64,000 nt of DNA from Corynebacterium afermentans subsp. lipophilum (lineage in GTDB: Bacteria; Actinomycetota; Actinomycetes; Mycobacteriales; Mycobacteriaceae). This document shows positions 35,754 through 45,256 of this stretch, one piece after another. Positions within the stretch are counted from its first letter, which is position 1, and the number at the start of each line of letters is the position of its first letter. Location: positions 2,232,001 through 2,296,000 of the forward strand of contig NZ_CP046530.1 in the NCBI RefSeq assembly GCF_030408375.1, in the 5' to 3' direction. A program made the position numbers and the translations under genes. A model generated the notes under the pieces. That model ran no database searches. It was not told the origin of the DNA and saw only the letters and a program-made list of their open reading frames with translations.

Positions 35754-36798
35754 CTTCTTTGGGCACCGGACCGCCGGAGATCTGGCGGTACGCGTGCGCC
35801 GCAGCCAGCGTCGTTGCCGGCGCGGTGACCACAAGGCCGATGAAAAACAGCGCCGCACCAACGATGTTGACCAAAAAGGCCAGCACCACGAAGCCCAAAA
35901 TCTTCAGGTAGTTCGACGCTCCAGCCTTGAACCCGCCGGAAAAAGCGTTACCGAACGAGCCGTTATTATCCGCCGCGTACCACATCTGGAACATGAAAAA
36001 CGGCGTGACCAAAAGGCCAATCACGCCCGTGACAGCCAACGCGCCCAGAATCGGACGCACCAGGTTCCACATCTCCTCCGGGGAGACATTATCCGGGTTA
36101 TCCGGCAGCGTTGCCGGATCAATGGAGGTCAGCGCGCCGAACGCGAGCACCATGAGGAGGATCGTGGAAATAATCCCGGCCACGACGCCGATCAGCGCCG
36201 CCACACCCAGCGTCTTGCCATACGCCGGGGCCTTCGCGTCGTTGTAAGTCAGCTGCTTCACCAGCGTCTGCTGCAAGGCCACGCCAAGCATCCACGGGAT
36301 AAACGCCAACATGCCGATCAGGCTGATCATCGAGCCCGCGCCCGGCAAAAACTGGCCCAGCAACGCTAGCGCCGTGTACACCACGCCCAGCGGGATCCAC
36401 AGCTTCGCGTTGGAGAACACGGCCTTCGTGCCCCAGGTCAGCGCCTCGATGATCTCGAGCTTGCCCGTGCCCTTCACGTGGAACCAGCCGTTCGACGCCG
36501 GGTCGTTGATCGGGTGCGGCGAAGCGCCGTCGCCGGGGAGGTTGTCCGTGAGCTGCTGGCCGTGGAAACGCAGCGCCGAGGCGCCGGCCATCGACGCCGC
36601 GGTGTTCACCTCGAAGGCGTCGTAGCCCTGGCCGGGCTGGTTTTGATCAGCGTAGTTGTCGCCGGTGTACTGCGGGTAGTTGGTCGATCCGCGCTGCGCG
36701 CCGTAATTTCCCTGGCCGCCGGTGCCGTTTTCCGGGTGGCTGCCCTCCGGATGCTCCGGGTACGGCTCGAAATCGCCGCCGTTGTAAGGGGTAGACAT
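35743..36798 (-). CDS. Membrane protein with Asn/Gly/Pro-rich N-terminus
   Basis: 351 residues. Residues 1-100 are polar and disordered (YNGGDFEPYPEHPEGSHPE, then QNQPGQGYDAFE). Residues 110-350 hold about five to six helices, resembling DUF975 or glycerophosphodiester-membrane-domain proteins (YADNNGSFGNAFSGGF-like loop). AAGGA precedes ATG 36798. No partner genes. Function unknown. Confidence 0.75.
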   Translation of the reverse strand: MSTPYNGGDFEPYPEHPEGSHPENGTGGQGNYGAQRGSTNYPQYTGDNYADQNQPGQGYDAFEVNTAASMAGASALRFHGQQLTDNLPGDGASPHPINDPASNGWFHVKGTGKLEIIEALTWGTKAVFSNAKLWIPLGVVYTALALLGQFLPGAGSMISLIGMLAFIPWMLGVALQQTLVKQLTYNDAKAPAYGKTLGVAALIGVVAGIISTILLMVLAFGALTSIDPATLPDNPDNVSPEEMWNLVRPILGALAVTGVIGLLVTPFFMFQMWYAADNNGSFGNAFSGGFKAGASNYLKILGFVVLAFLVNIVGAALFFIGLVVTAPATTLAAAHAYRQISGGPVPKEATA

Positions 36799-36909
36799 GC
36801 ACTCATCCTTCGTGATCGTTGGTCGCGTTCACTTGGGATTTTATCAGTCACACCAGTCACAGACCTGGGTGGCGGGCGGGGGCTCCGCGGCAGCTGGGCG
36901 GCCAGGGTC

Positions 36910-36985
36910 CTGACAGATTACGCCAGCCGTTTGCGTCGACCTGGGGTTTGCGGGTCGCCTGACAGATTCAGCCACGATGTGTCAG
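36910..36985. repeat. 76-bp core-and-arms element E3
   Basis: Ends CTGACAGAT and the complement of ATGTGTCAG are inverted. CGACCTGGGG is at 36937, offset 27. A second CTGACAGATT lies inside at 36959. Located in the 391-bp gap 36799-37189, which has no gene and is filled by E3, E4 and their hairpins. Confidence 0.75.
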
Positions 36986-37042
36986 CGGCGGTGGCGCGGG
37001 GCCGTTGGCCCGGGCTCTCGAGGCGAATTTGTTCACCCCGCC

Positions 37043-37118
37043 GTGAACAAATCGGCGGGGGAAGCTCGGCGACCTGGGGAAAGTGAACAGCTCAACCGCT
37101 CAAGGGGGATTTGTTCAC
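37043..37118. repeat. 76-bp core-and-arms element E4 with outer hairpins
   Basis: GTGAACAAATC and GATTTGTTCAC are perfect 11-bp inverted ends; CGACCTGGGG is at 37070, offset 27. Further arms at 37023-37042 and 37131-37149 repeat the same GAACAAATT sequence in inverted form, making a nested structure of about 127 bp just after leuS, where it may also end transcription. Confidence 0.8.
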
Positions 37119-37189
37119 CAGGGGAGGCCCGGCGGGTGAACAAATTTGCAGGGGAGGGGCCAGACCCCGCCGGCCCCGGCCCAGAGCCC

Positions 37190-40018
37190 CTACTTCACCA
37201 CCAGGTTGACCATGCGACCCGGGATGGCGATCACCTTGACTACGTTCTTGCCGGCGACCAGGTCGGCCACGCGCTCGTCGGCAAGTGCGGCGGCTTCGAG
37301 GTCGTCCTTGGTGGCGTCGGGGGTGACGTCGATGCGCGCCTTGACCTTGCCGTTGATTTGGACGGGGACCTCGACGGTGTCGTCAACCAGCCACTGCTCG
37401 TCGAACTCCGGGAAGGGCTCGAAGGTGATGGTCTCGGAGTGGCCCAGCACCGACCAGAGCTCTTCGGCGATGTGCGGGGCGAGCGGGGAGACCATCTGCA
37501 CCAGCGGCTCGACGGCGGCGCGCGGAGCGCCGGAAGGGTACGTCTTGGTCAGATAGTTGACGTACTCGATGAGCTTGGCGGCGACGGTGTTGTCGCGCAG
37601 GTGCTCGTAGTCGTCGCGCACGCCGGCGATGGTGCGGTGCAGCGCCTTGAGGTCGTCTTCCGTCAACGAAGCGTCCACCACGGAGACCTCGCCGGACGCC
37701 TCAGAGACCACCAGACGCCACAGGCGCTGCAGGAAGCGGTGCGCGCCGACGACGTCCTTCGTCGCCCACGGGCGGGAGGTGTCGAGCGGCCCCATGGACA
37801 TCTCGTAGACGCGCAGGGTGTCGGCGCCGAAGTCACGCACCACATCATCCGGCGCGACGGCGTTCTTCAGCGACTTGCCCATCTTGCCGTACTCGCGGTT
37901 GACTTCGGCGCCGTCGTAGAAGAACTTGCCGTCCTTTTCCTCCACCTCAGCGGCCGGGACGTACACGCCGCGCGAGTCGGTGTAGGCGTAGGCCTGGATG
38001 TAGCCCTGGTTGTACAGGCGGCGGTAGGGCTCCTGGGAAGTCACAAAGCCGAGGTCAAACAGCACCTTGTGCCAGAAACGCGCGTACAGCAGGTGCAGCA
38101 CGGCGTGCTCGACGCCGCCGACGTAGAGGTCCACACCGCCCGGGTCGTTCGCGCCGTGCTCGTCGGGGTGCGGGCCGGTCCAGTAGCGCTCGTTCTCAAT
38201 GTCCACAAAGGCGTCGGCATTGGTCGGGTCGATGTAGCGCAGCTGGTACCAGGAGGAACCGGCCCACTGCGGCATGACGTTCGTGTCGCGCCAGTACTTC
38301 TGCTTGCCGTGGCCCAGGTCCAGCTCTACCTCGACCCAGTCGGTGGCCTTGGCCAGCGGCGGGGCGGGCTCGGAGTCGGCGTCCTCCGGGTCGAAGGCCA
38401 CCGGGTTGTAGTCCTCTACCTGTGGCAATTCGACCGGCAGCATGTCCTCGGGCAGCCCGTGCGCCTGGCCGTTTTCGTCGTAGACGATCGGGAATGGCTC
38501 GCCCCAGTAGCGTTGGCGGGCGAACAGCCAGTCGCGCAGCTTGTACTGGATCTTCTCGGAGCCCTTTTGCCTATCGACGAGCCAAAGGACCGCCTTCTCA
38601 ATCGCCTCGCCCTTGCCCAGACCATTCAAATCCAGGCCGTCTTCATTGGCGGAGTTGATGTGCTTTGCGTCGCCGGTGAACGCCTCCTCGGAGACGTCGC
38701 CGTCGAGCACCGGGGTAATCGGCAGGCCGAAGACGGAGGCGAACTCGTAGTCGCGCTCGTCGTGGGCCGGCACGGCCATAATCGCGCCGGTGCCGTAACC
38801 GGTGAGCACATAGTCGGCGATGAAGATGGGAACCTCTTCGCCGCTGACCGGGTTCACGGCGTAGGAGCCGAGGAACACGCCGGTCTTTTCCTTGTTCTCC
38901 TGGCGTTCCACGTCGGACTTCGCGGCGATGGCGCGCAGGTAGTTATCCACCGCCTCGCGCGGGGTAGCTGCCCCGCCGGTCCAGCGGCTGTCTACGTCGG
39001 TGGGGTAGGAGGCGGTGACCAGCTCGTCGACAAGCTCATGCTCCGGCGCAAGCACCACGTAGGACGCGCCGAACAGGGTATCCGGGCGGGTGGTGAAGAC
39101 CGTGATGTCGCCGGCGGGGGACTCAAAGACGACGTCCGCGCCGCGGGAGCGGCCGATCCAGTTGCGCTGCATGCTCTTGACCTTCTCCGGCCAATCCAGC
39201 AGGTCGAGGTCGTCGAGCAGGCGGTCCGAGTAGTCGGTGATGCGCATCATCCACTGGCGCAGGCGCTTGCGGAACACCGGGTAGTTGCCGCGCTCGGAGC
39301 GTCCTTCCGCGGTGACCTCCTCGTTGGCCAGCACGGTGCCGAGCCCCGGGCACCAGTTGACCATGGAGTCGGAGAGGTAGACGAGGCGGAACTCGTCGAT
39401 AGCCTTGTGCTTCTCCTCGGTGGTCAGGTCGCGGAAGTTGCGGCCGTCCTTCGTCTGACGCGCGCCGGACATGAGGTCTTTGACCAGGTCCTCGATCGGA
39501 CGGGCCTTCTGCAGGTCCTCGTCGAACCACGCGTTGTAAATCTGCAGGAAGATCCACTGCGTCCACTTGTAAAACTCCGGATCCGTCGTGGCGACGGCAC
39601 GGCGACGGTCATGCCCCAGCCCCAGCTGGTCCAGCTGGCGGGTCATGTTCTTGATGTTCGCCTCAGTAGTCGTGCGCGGGTGCGTGCCCGTCTGAATCGC
39701 GTACTGCTCCGCCGGCAGCCCGAACGCGTCGTAGCCGAGGGTGTGCAGCACGTTCTTGCCCAGCATGCGGTTATAGCGGGCGTAGACGTCCGTGGCGATG
39801 TAGCCAAGCGGGTGGCCCACGTGCAGGCCAGCGCCCGACGGGTACGGGAACATGTCCTGGACGTTGAGCTTGTCCTTCGGCAGCTCTTCGCCGGCGGCAA
39901 GGTCGCCGACCGGGTTGGGCGCGTTAAACGTGCCGTGCTCGCGCCAGTGCGCTTGCCACTTCTGCTCGATGGTGTTGGCCAGTTCGGCCGTATAGCGGTG
40001 CGGGGTCGCCTCAGTCAT
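37190..40018 (-). CDS. leuS: Leucyl-tRNA synthetase
   Basis: 942 residues, bacterial type. The class I HIGH motif is HVGH at 66-69. The KMSKS loop reads KMGKS near residue 711. The editing (CP1) domain is present, for example the TRPDTLFG region. The catalytic Ser-to-Gly change in the KMSKS loop seems a lineage variant rather than damage. ATG 40018 follows TACACT by 8 nt. It charges tRNA-Leu; essential. Confidence 0.98.
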   Translation of the reverse strand: MTEATPHRYTAELANTIEQKWQAHWREHGTFNAPNPVGDLAAGEELPKDKLNVQDMFPYPSGAGLHVGHPLGYIATDVYARYNRMLGKNVLHTLGYDAFGLPAEQYAIQTGTHPRTTTEANIKNMTRQLDQLGLGHDRRRAVATTDPEFYKWTQWIFLQIYNAWFDEDLQKARPIEDLVKDLMSGARQTKDGRNFRDLTTEEKHKAIDEFRLVYLSDSMVNWCPGLGTVLANEEVTAEGRSERGNYPVFRKRLRQWMMRITDYSDRLLDDLDLLDWPEKVKSMQRNWIGRSRGADVVFESPAGDITVFTTRPDTLFGASYVVLAPEHELVDELVTASYPTDVDSRWTGGAATPREAVDNYLRAIAAKSDVERQENKEKTGVFLGSYAVNPVSGEEVPIFIADYVLTGYGTGAIMAVPAHDERDYEFASVFGLPITPVLDGDVSEEAFTGDAKHINSANEDGLDLNGLGKGEAIEKAVLWLVDRQKGSEKIQYKLRDWLFARQRYWGEPFPIVYDENGQAHGLPEDMLPVELPQVEDYNPVAFDPEDADSEPAPPLAKATDWVEVELDLGHGKQKYWRDTNVMPQWAGSSWYQLRYIDPTNADAFVDIENERYWTGPHPDEHGANDPGGVDLYVGGVEHAVLHLLYARFWHKVLFDLGFVTSQEPYRRLYNQGYIQAYAYTDSRGVYVPAAEVEEKDGKFFYDGAEVNREYGKMGKSLKNAVAPDDVVRDFGADTLRVYEMSMGPLDTSRPWATKDVVGAHRFLQRLWRLVVSEASGEVSVVDASLTEDDLKALHRTIAGVRDDYEHLRDNTVAAKLIEYVNYLTKTYPSGAPRAAVEPLVQMVSPLAPHIAEELWSVLGHSETITFEPFPEFDEQWLVDDTVEVPVQINGKVKARIDVTPDATKDDLEAAALADERVADLVAGKNVVKVIAIPGRMVNLVVK

Positions 40019-40045
40019 GGTTAGACAGTGTAGTGAAGGGGCCTT

Positions 40046-40100
40046 GCCTATCGACGCACCTCCGGCCCTCCCCGCGCCCACCCCTTGGGCGTCGATAGGC
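40046..40100. repeat. Inverted pair of the iterated motif upstream of leuS
   Basis: GCCTATCGACG (40046-40056) and CGTCGATAGGC (40090-40100) are exact complements, 33 bp apart. They lie about 28 bp upstream of the leuS start, between the divergent leuS and DUF488 genes. A hairpin is possible. Confidence 0.7.
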
Positions 40101-40276
40101 TTCGGCGCCGAACTAGCAGATCTTTTGGGCACCGGTTTCGTAAGATCTGACATCCCGGACAGGGGTCCAGATTTAAAGCTGCAGGCCACAGACTTATGCG
40201 CGGTTTCGCATGTTAACTGTTACGAGCCGGGCGAAGGCAACCCCGCAAGGCGGCCGCAACCGCTACAGTCGCAAAC

Positions 40277-40693
40277 ATGCGGCTCTACACCATCGGCTAC
40301 AGCAAAAAGACCGCGGAGGAGTTCTTCGACATCCTGCGGGACAACGGCGTGACCCAGGTCGTGGATATCCGGCGGCACAACACGAACCAGCTCGCCGGGT
40401 TTACCAAGCAGTCGGACCTGCCGTGGTTCCTCGACACCATCGCGGGCATCGGCTACTCCCACGAACTCGCGCTCGCGCCGAGCGAGGACCTCATGCGCGC
40501 GTACCGCAAGGAGGGCCTGCCGTTCGACGAGTTTGCGAAGAAGCTGCGCGCCGAGTTCGCCGAGCGCGAGATGCCCAAGCTTATCGACGGCTCCGCTCTC
40601 CTCTGCTCAGAGCCCGACCCCGCCGAATGCCACCGCTCCGTGGCCGCTGAGTACCTAGCCGAGCAGGGCGACGTTGAGGTCGTGCACCTCTAG
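40277..40693 (+). CDS. DUF488 family protein
   Basis: 138 residues, full-length DUF488. Starts MRLYTIGYSKKTAEEFFDIL, with VVDIRRHNTNQLAGF and the conserved CSEPDPAECHRSVAAEYL. Two conserved Cys and His hint at redox or metal binding, but the biochemical role is unknown. ATG follows TACAGT by 7 nt. Convergent with the permease gene, with 3 bp between stops. Confidence 0.88.
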   Translation: MRLYTIGYSKKTAEEFFDILRDNGVTQVVDIRRHNTNQLAGFTKQSDLPWFLDTIAGIGYSHELALAPSEDLMRAYRKEGLPFDEFAKKLRAEFAEREMPKLIDGSALLCSEPDPAECHRSVAAEYLAEQGDVEVVHL

Positions 40694-40696
40694 GTT

Positions 40697-42016
40697 CTAG
40701 CCAGCGAACATCTGCCAGACGGCCACGCACATGATTACGATGCCCAGCACGAACACGAACCAGGTTTCCGGCTTGTTGGCGTAGCGCTGGTAGTCCTTGG
40801 CGTAGCGGAACAACAGCATCGGCACGATGTACACCAAGAATGTGATGAACACGCCGCCGACCACGGAGATCAGGTCCAGGATCGACGGGTTGACAATGCC
40901 GGCGATCACCGTGGTGACGAAGATGAACACGTAGATGCCCCAGCGCAGCTTCTTCGGGTCCAGCCGCTCTGCGGCACCCGGCGCGACGGCGCGCACCAGG
41001 TAGGTGGTGCCTTCCTCGGCGCCCATGACGTGGCCGAAGTAGGACGAGGCGATCGCGCACAGCGCGACGATCGGGGAAAGGACGGCCAAAAACGGCGTGT
41101 CGGTCTCGTTGGCCAGGTAGGACAGCACGGGGATGTTCTGCTCGCGGGCGGCGTCCATGCCGTCGGCGCCGAGTGCCAGGGTGCAGGACCACACGAAGAA
41201 CATGGTGAATACCACCAGCAGCGCGGTGGTGATGAGCTCGGTCTTCGCCACGGCCTTCTTGGTGGACTCCAGGTCATCCGGGTACTTCTTCTGCACGTCC
41301 AGGGCGAACTGGGACATCGCCGGCATGTGGTTGAAGGAGAACACGAACACCGGCAGGATCAGCAGCATCGCCTTCCAGAACGGCACGTCGGACTCGTAGG
41401 AGCGGAAGCTGGCCAGGTCCCACTGGGGGATGAGGTAGAACGACACCGCGGCCAGCGCGATGATTAGGGGGTAGACCAGCAGGTTGGCAAAGGCCAGGGT
41501 GGCCTTCTTGCCTAGGGCGTAGGCGCCGGTGAGCACGCCGACGCACAGGAGGGCCATGAGCCAGCGCGGCACTTCGGGGCCGTTGAGCTGGTTGACCACG
41601 AAGCTGTCCATCGTGTTGGTGATGCTCACGCCGTAGATGAGCACGATGGGGTAGATGGACAGCCAGTACATCAGGCCCGTCATCAGGCCGCGGTTGCGGC
41701 CGGCGAGCGCGGTGACCACTTGCAGCACGTCCAGGCCCTTGACCGGGGAGGCGGCCACGATGCGGGCGTAGGTGCGGTGGGAGAAAAACACCATCGGGCC
41801 GATGAAGAGGGTGATCAGCAGCAGTGGGGCGAAGCCGAAGCTGCCGGCGTCGATGGGAAGGAACAGGATGCCGGCGCCGACAGCGGTGCCGAACAGGGTG
41901 ATAGCCCAGGACAGGGTGCCACCATCGGGAACGGCGCCGGACCGGTTTTCCTCCACCTGCCGCTTGTCGGCGACGGTGAGGTGTTCCAAATTGAACTCTT
42001 TGCCCGCAGTGGTCAA
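40697..42016 (-). CDS. HAAAP-family amino-acid permease (paralogue A)
   Basis: 439 residues, eleven helices. The signature ITLFGTAVGAGILFLPIDAGSFG is at helix 1, and ASPVKGLDVLQV follows helix 2. HAAAP proteins are proton symporters for Ser, Thr or aromatic residues. Start is TTG 42016 with AAGGAG 5 nt upstream. It is a close paralogue of 47065-48426, same strand, 5 kb away, so a local duplication. Likely serine/threonine uptake, but not certain. Confidence 0.87.
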   Translation of the reverse strand: MTTAGKEFNLEHLTVADKRQVEENRSGAVPDGGTLSWAITLFGTAVGAGILFLPIDAGSFGFAPLLLITLFIGPMVFFSHRTYARIVAASPVKGLDVLQVVTALAGRNRGLMTGLMYWLSIYPIVLIYGVSITNTMDSFVVNQLNGPEVPRWLMALLCVGVLTGAYALGKKATLAFANLLVYPLIIALAAVSFYLIPQWDLASFRSYESDVPFWKAMLLILPVFVFSFNHMPAMSQFALDVQKKYPDDLESTKKAVAKTELITTALLVVFTMFFVWSCTLALGADGMDAAREQNIPVLSYLANETDTPFLAVLSPIVALCAIASSYFGHVMGAEEGTTYLVRAVAPGAAERLDPKKLRWGIYVFIFVTTVIAGIVNPSILDLISVVGGVFITFLVYIVPMLLFRYAKDYQRYANKPETWFVFVLGIVIMCVAVWQMFAG

Positions 42017-42092
42017 AGGTACTCCTTAACACGTGAGTGGTATAAGCCACACGAATGATAAGGCAACGCGACGCGCAGCGATAACCGGGGAG

Positions 42093-42596
42093 CTAGGCGC
42101 GTTGAGCCCACTCCACAACCGGGTCGAGGAGTGTCAGGTCCACACGGTCCGTGTCTCGGCCGCAGCTGTCCACCATCGCCTGTTCGTTTTCGGTGCGCTG
42201 GCGCTTGAGCCGCAGCGCGCGCACAAGCGTTTTCATCGTCCACCGGTGGGCGGTGGTCAGCTCCGAGTAGTTCAGCCTGCCGGGCAGGTAAAAGCGGGTC
42301 ACTTGCCCGGCGCGGTCACCGAGGAGGGCGCCGGAAGCGTCGTCGTGCCTTGCGACGTCGACAGGCGTCATGCCCACCGTGACCAAAGCCAACGGACGGT
42401 CAATCGCTGGCAGTGATTTGATGAAGCGCACGCCCGGATGCGAGGGGCCGTGGACGGGAGAGAGGACGACGACGGGGCCGCCGGTGGCGTCGAGGGCGGC
42501 GGGCAGCTCGCGCGCGACGGTGCCGAGGCGGCTGGCCAGGGCCTCGGCGTACTGGCGGGTGGAGCCGTAGAACGTGGTGTAGAAGACGCAGGTCAT
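42093..42596 (-). CDS. Flavodoxin-like protein
   Basis: 167 residues. The FMN-binding loop is YTTFYGSTRQYAEALA at the N-terminus, and VVLSPVHGP and LALVTVGMTP follow the flavodoxin pattern. It resembles the HemG-type flavodoxin domain. The C-terminal ~60 residues are helical and basic. ATG 42596 is 6 nt after TAAAAT. Electron partner unknown. Confidence 0.75.
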   Translation of the reverse strand: MTCVFYTTFYGSTRQYAEALASRLGTVARELPAALDATGGPVVVLSPVHGPSHPGVRFIKSLPAIDRPLALVTVGMTPVDVARHDDASGALLGDRAGQVTRFYLPGRLNYSELTTAHRWTMKTLVRALRLKRQRTENEQAMVDSCGRDTDRVDLTLLDPVVEWAQRA

Positions 42597-42638
42597 AGCC
42601 TTATTTTACGGCAAATAGACCCGCGCGCCTCCGCGAAC

Positions 42639-44936
42639 CTACATCTGAGGCAGGAACGGGCGCAGCTGATCCACAAGCCACTGGAGCGCGCCGCCCGCCC
42701 CGGCGAGCACTGCCGCGAGCAGGCCAAGCACGCCCACCAGCACGCCGCCGGCGAAAGCGCCGATGCTGCTGCCCACGTTGGAGGAGCCGTCGGAAGAACC
42801 GTCCTGAGCCTCCGCCGGCTTCGGCTCTGCGGTGACGGTGGTCGGCACTGCCACGGTGGTGGTGGCGGTGGTCGGCGTTCCGGACACGGTGCTGGTGACG
42901 GTGGTCGGCACCGAAACGGTGGTCGTCACCGGAGCAGCGGGAGCGGCCGTGGTGGTCGGCGCGGTCGTCGGGGCCGGGGCCTTGCCGCGGGCGGTCAGCC
43001 ACTGGTCCGGGCCGATCGGGTGGTCCACCATGCGGATCTCGCCAATGTTGCCGAACCAGCCGTCGACCTTGTCGTTGTCCCAGGCGGAGGTGCCCAGAAG
43101 CCACTTGTCGCCGTTGCCGCCCATGCCCAGCGGGCCGTAGCCGTCGCGCAGGATCGGGGAGCCGTCCACGTACATGGTCACGGACTTGTCTGCCGGGTCG
43201 TTGACCACGGCGATGTGCATCCACTTGCCCTTCGGCACCTCGTGGGTCCAGTTGGAAAAGCCCTCGCCGTTTTCGCCGTAGGAGTACCAGCGCAGCTCGC
43301 GCAGGCTGGACACGCCGAGCATCTGGATCGGGTCGCCGTCCTCGTTTTCCGGGTGGGTGATGGTGCCGGAGGCGTCGCGGATCAGGGCGTTGGACCACTT
43401 GTTGTTGTCGGCGTTCCAGTCCTCGTCGAGTTTGAGGAAGGCCTCCACGGTGTAGCCGTCCTTGAACTCTTGCGAGTTGATGTCGGCGCCGGTGGCGGTT
43501 TCGAACCAGGCGGTGGAGTGCTTGAACTTCGGGTCCTTCCAGCGCAGGGAGCCGCGGTCCGAAGACAGCGGGTGCTTGTCGTCGGAGAAGGTCACCGCGT
43601 CGGCGCCTGCCGCGATGCGGTGGCGTGCGCGGGTCATGTCGTCGCCGCCAGCGACGTCGGGGATGACGGCGCCGGCGGGGGCGGCTTCGCCGTCGTTAAG
43701 CAATGTGCCCTCGACCTTCGTCTGGCCGGGGCGCCAGTGCACCACGGTGCCGTCCACGTAGGCGTAGTCTTGCTCGTCCTTCGGCTTGTCCTTCTCTGTG
43801 ACCTCGTAGGCCTTGTAGCCGTCGGTGATGGTCTGCTTTAGCGCCTCGTTGTAGTCCGGGTCGTTCGCGTCGCCGGCCGTAAACGAGGGCGCGAACCCCT
43901 TGAAACGCTCCGCGAAGTCGAAATCGATGGTGTAGGAGTCGCCCTCGCCCTCCATGATCAGGTGGTCGAAGGAGTTGAGCTGCTCGTACTTCTTGGACTT
44001 CACCCACGGCGAGTACGCGAGCATCTCGAGCTGGTTGTTGGTCAGGTCGAACTGCAGCTGGCCCATCAGGCCGTTGCCGCCCAGGTAGGCCATCTGGTAG
44101 TCCTGCAGGATGTTGATCACGTCGTGACCAGCGTCGTTCTTCTCCACGTGGTAGCCCGCACCGTGGTGGTGGCCGGCGATGGTGAGGAAGATCTGGTCGT
44201 TCTTACGGATCAGCGTGTCCCAGAGGTGCTCGCCGTACTCCTTTGTGAAGTAGGTGGAGCCGTCGCCGTTGATGCCAGAGATCTCGTGCGCGGTGAGGAT
44301 CACGGGCAGCTCCGGGTGCTCGTCGATGACCTGCTGCGCCCACTCCAGCGTTTCGTCGTTGGCGCGGAAACCGAGCGCGAGCACCAGGTACTTCTGCCCC
44401 TCGGCTTCAAAGATGTGGTACTCCGAGTCGACGCTTTGGCCCGGGAAGGCGTAGCCGTCACCGCCGTTGTGGATCTCAGTGGAGGCGGTGCGGCCCATGT
44501 AGGTGGAGTTCTTCTTCGCGCGCTCCTCCGGGAAGTACTCGGTGAAGGCGGATTTCCCGTCGAACATGGTCAGGTCGTGGTTGCCCGGCAGCACGGAGTA
44601 GTTCACTCCGGCATCCTCGAGCGTTTTCATCGCGCGGTCCGCGATGTCCCAGCTGGCGCGGTCTTCCGGCTGGTCCACCACGTCGCCCAGGTGGGTGACA
44701 AACTGCGTGCCCAGCTTCTTGTGGTTTTCAGCCAGGAACTCGGTCTGCGCATCAAACGGGTTGGTGCCGTAGCGGTCGCCGAAGATGTCACCGGCGGCCT
44801 CGGTGCCGTAACGAGCGTAGAACTGGGTGTCCGGCATGACGCCGAGGGTGAAGCGGGAGGCGAGATCCTCCGCGTTAGCGACGGGAACTGGGGTGAGCAG
44901 GGCAAGGGCAGTAATCGCGGCGACGTGCTTGCGCAT
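42639..44936 (-). CDS. Surface-anchored metallophosphoesterase with LamG-like domain
   Basis: 765 residues. Signal peptide ends near PVANA. The calcineurin-type phosphoesterase domain (about 28-310) keeps all metal motifs: GVMPDTQFY, HLGDVVDQ, LPGNHDL, TAHEIS and AGHHHGAG. A concanavalin/LamG-like domain is at about 480-645. A Thr/Val/Pro stalk and a C-terminal helix (GAFAGGVLVGVLGLLAAVLAG) anchor it. It likely removes phosphate from extracellular substrates and may bind glycan. PitA, a phosphate carrier, lies 0.7 kb upstream. Confidence 0.85.
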   Translation of the reverse strand: MRKHVAAITALALLTPVPVANAEDLASRFTLGVMPDTQFYARYGTEAAGDIFGDRYGTNPFDAQTEFLAENHKKLGTQFVTHLGDVVDQPEDRASWDIADRAMKTLEDAGVNYSVLPGNHDLTMFDGKSAFTEYFPEERAKKNSTYMGRTASTEIHNGGDGYAFPGQSVDSEYHIFEAEGQKYLVLALGFRANDETLEWAQQVIDEHPELPVILTAHEISGINGDGSTYFTKEYGEHLWDTLIRKNDQIFLTIAGHHHGAGYHVEKNDAGHDVINILQDYQMAYLGGNGLMGQLQFDLTNNQLEMLAYSPWVKSKKYEQLNSFDHLIMEGEGDSYTIDFDFAERFKGFAPSFTAGDANDPDYNEALKQTITDGYKAYEVTEKDKPKDEQDYAYVDGTVVHWRPGQTKVEGTLLNDGEAAPAGAVIPDVAGGDDMTRARHRIAAGADAVTFSDDKHPLSSDRGSLRWKDPKFKHSTAWFETATGADINSQEFKDGYTVEAFLKLDEDWNADNNKWSNALIRDASGTITHPENEDGDPIQMLGVSSLRELRWYSYGENGEGFSNWTHEVPKGKWMHIAVVNDPADKSVTMYVDGSPILRDGYGPLGMGGNGDKWLLGTSAWDNDKVDGWFGNIGEIRMVDHPIGPDQWLTARGKAPAPTTAPTTTAAPAAPVTTTVSVPTTVTSTVSGTPTTATTTVAVPTTVTAEPKPAEAQDGSSDGSSNVGSSIGAFAGGVLVGVLGLLAAVLAGAGGALQWLVDQLRPFLPQM

Positions 44937-45065
44937 GGCGGTCCTTCGTTTCGCAGGGTTGGTAGGCAGTTGGAAACGTAGCGCCCTCAGGTTTCGCTGC
45001 GGTGAAATTCAGGTGAAACTTAAGCTTATCGACGTTTTGCTCCGCCCTTGCCCTGCTCAACACAA

Positions 45066-45100
45066 AGCCCGCCGCCCCGGACATGCCGGGCCGGCGGGCT
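45066..45100 (-). terminator. Strong terminator of the 38-residue peptide gene
   Basis: Perfect arms AGCCCGCCG and CGGCGGGCT (45092-45100 and 45066-45074) enclose a second small stem, then TTTGTGTT on the - strand. It ends 17 bp after the peptide stop. Confidence 0.85.
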
Positions 45101-45117
45101 GTGTAGCGCCCTAGGAA

Positions 45118-45234
45118 CTAGGAACGCGCGTCGACGTGCGGGAGCACGGCCAGCGGTGAGAGATCCGTCAGGGACGCGATGCCGCGCTCCTCGTCGCGGA
45201 ACCATGCGCGGACGTTGTTGATGAAGCCCTTCAT
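45118..45234 (-). CDS. 38-residue amphipathic peptide with own promoter
   Basis: MKGFINNVRAWFRDEERG, then IASLTDLSPLAVLPHVDARS; 38 residues. The ATG at 45234 has a near-perfect ribosome site AAAGGAGGTGAGCC. A TTGACA -35 and TAGAGT -10, 17 bp apart, lie upstream and a strong terminator lies downstream, so this is a one-gene transcription unit. The N-terminal half forms an amphipathic helix with Trp and Phe on one side. Unlike PorA or PorH in sequence. Function unknown: membrane-active peptide, signal, or a small regulatory protein are options. Confidence 0.7.
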   Translation of the reverse strand: MKGFINNVRAWFRDEERGIASLTDLSPLAVLPHVDARS

Positions 45235-45256
45235 GGCTCACCTCCTTTCGTTACCA

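Noticed and set aside
37874..37888. Damaged KMSKS motif in LeuS (KMGKS)
   Set aside because: The rest of the enzyme is intact and the gene is essential; Ser-to-Gly at this place is more likely a lineage variant.
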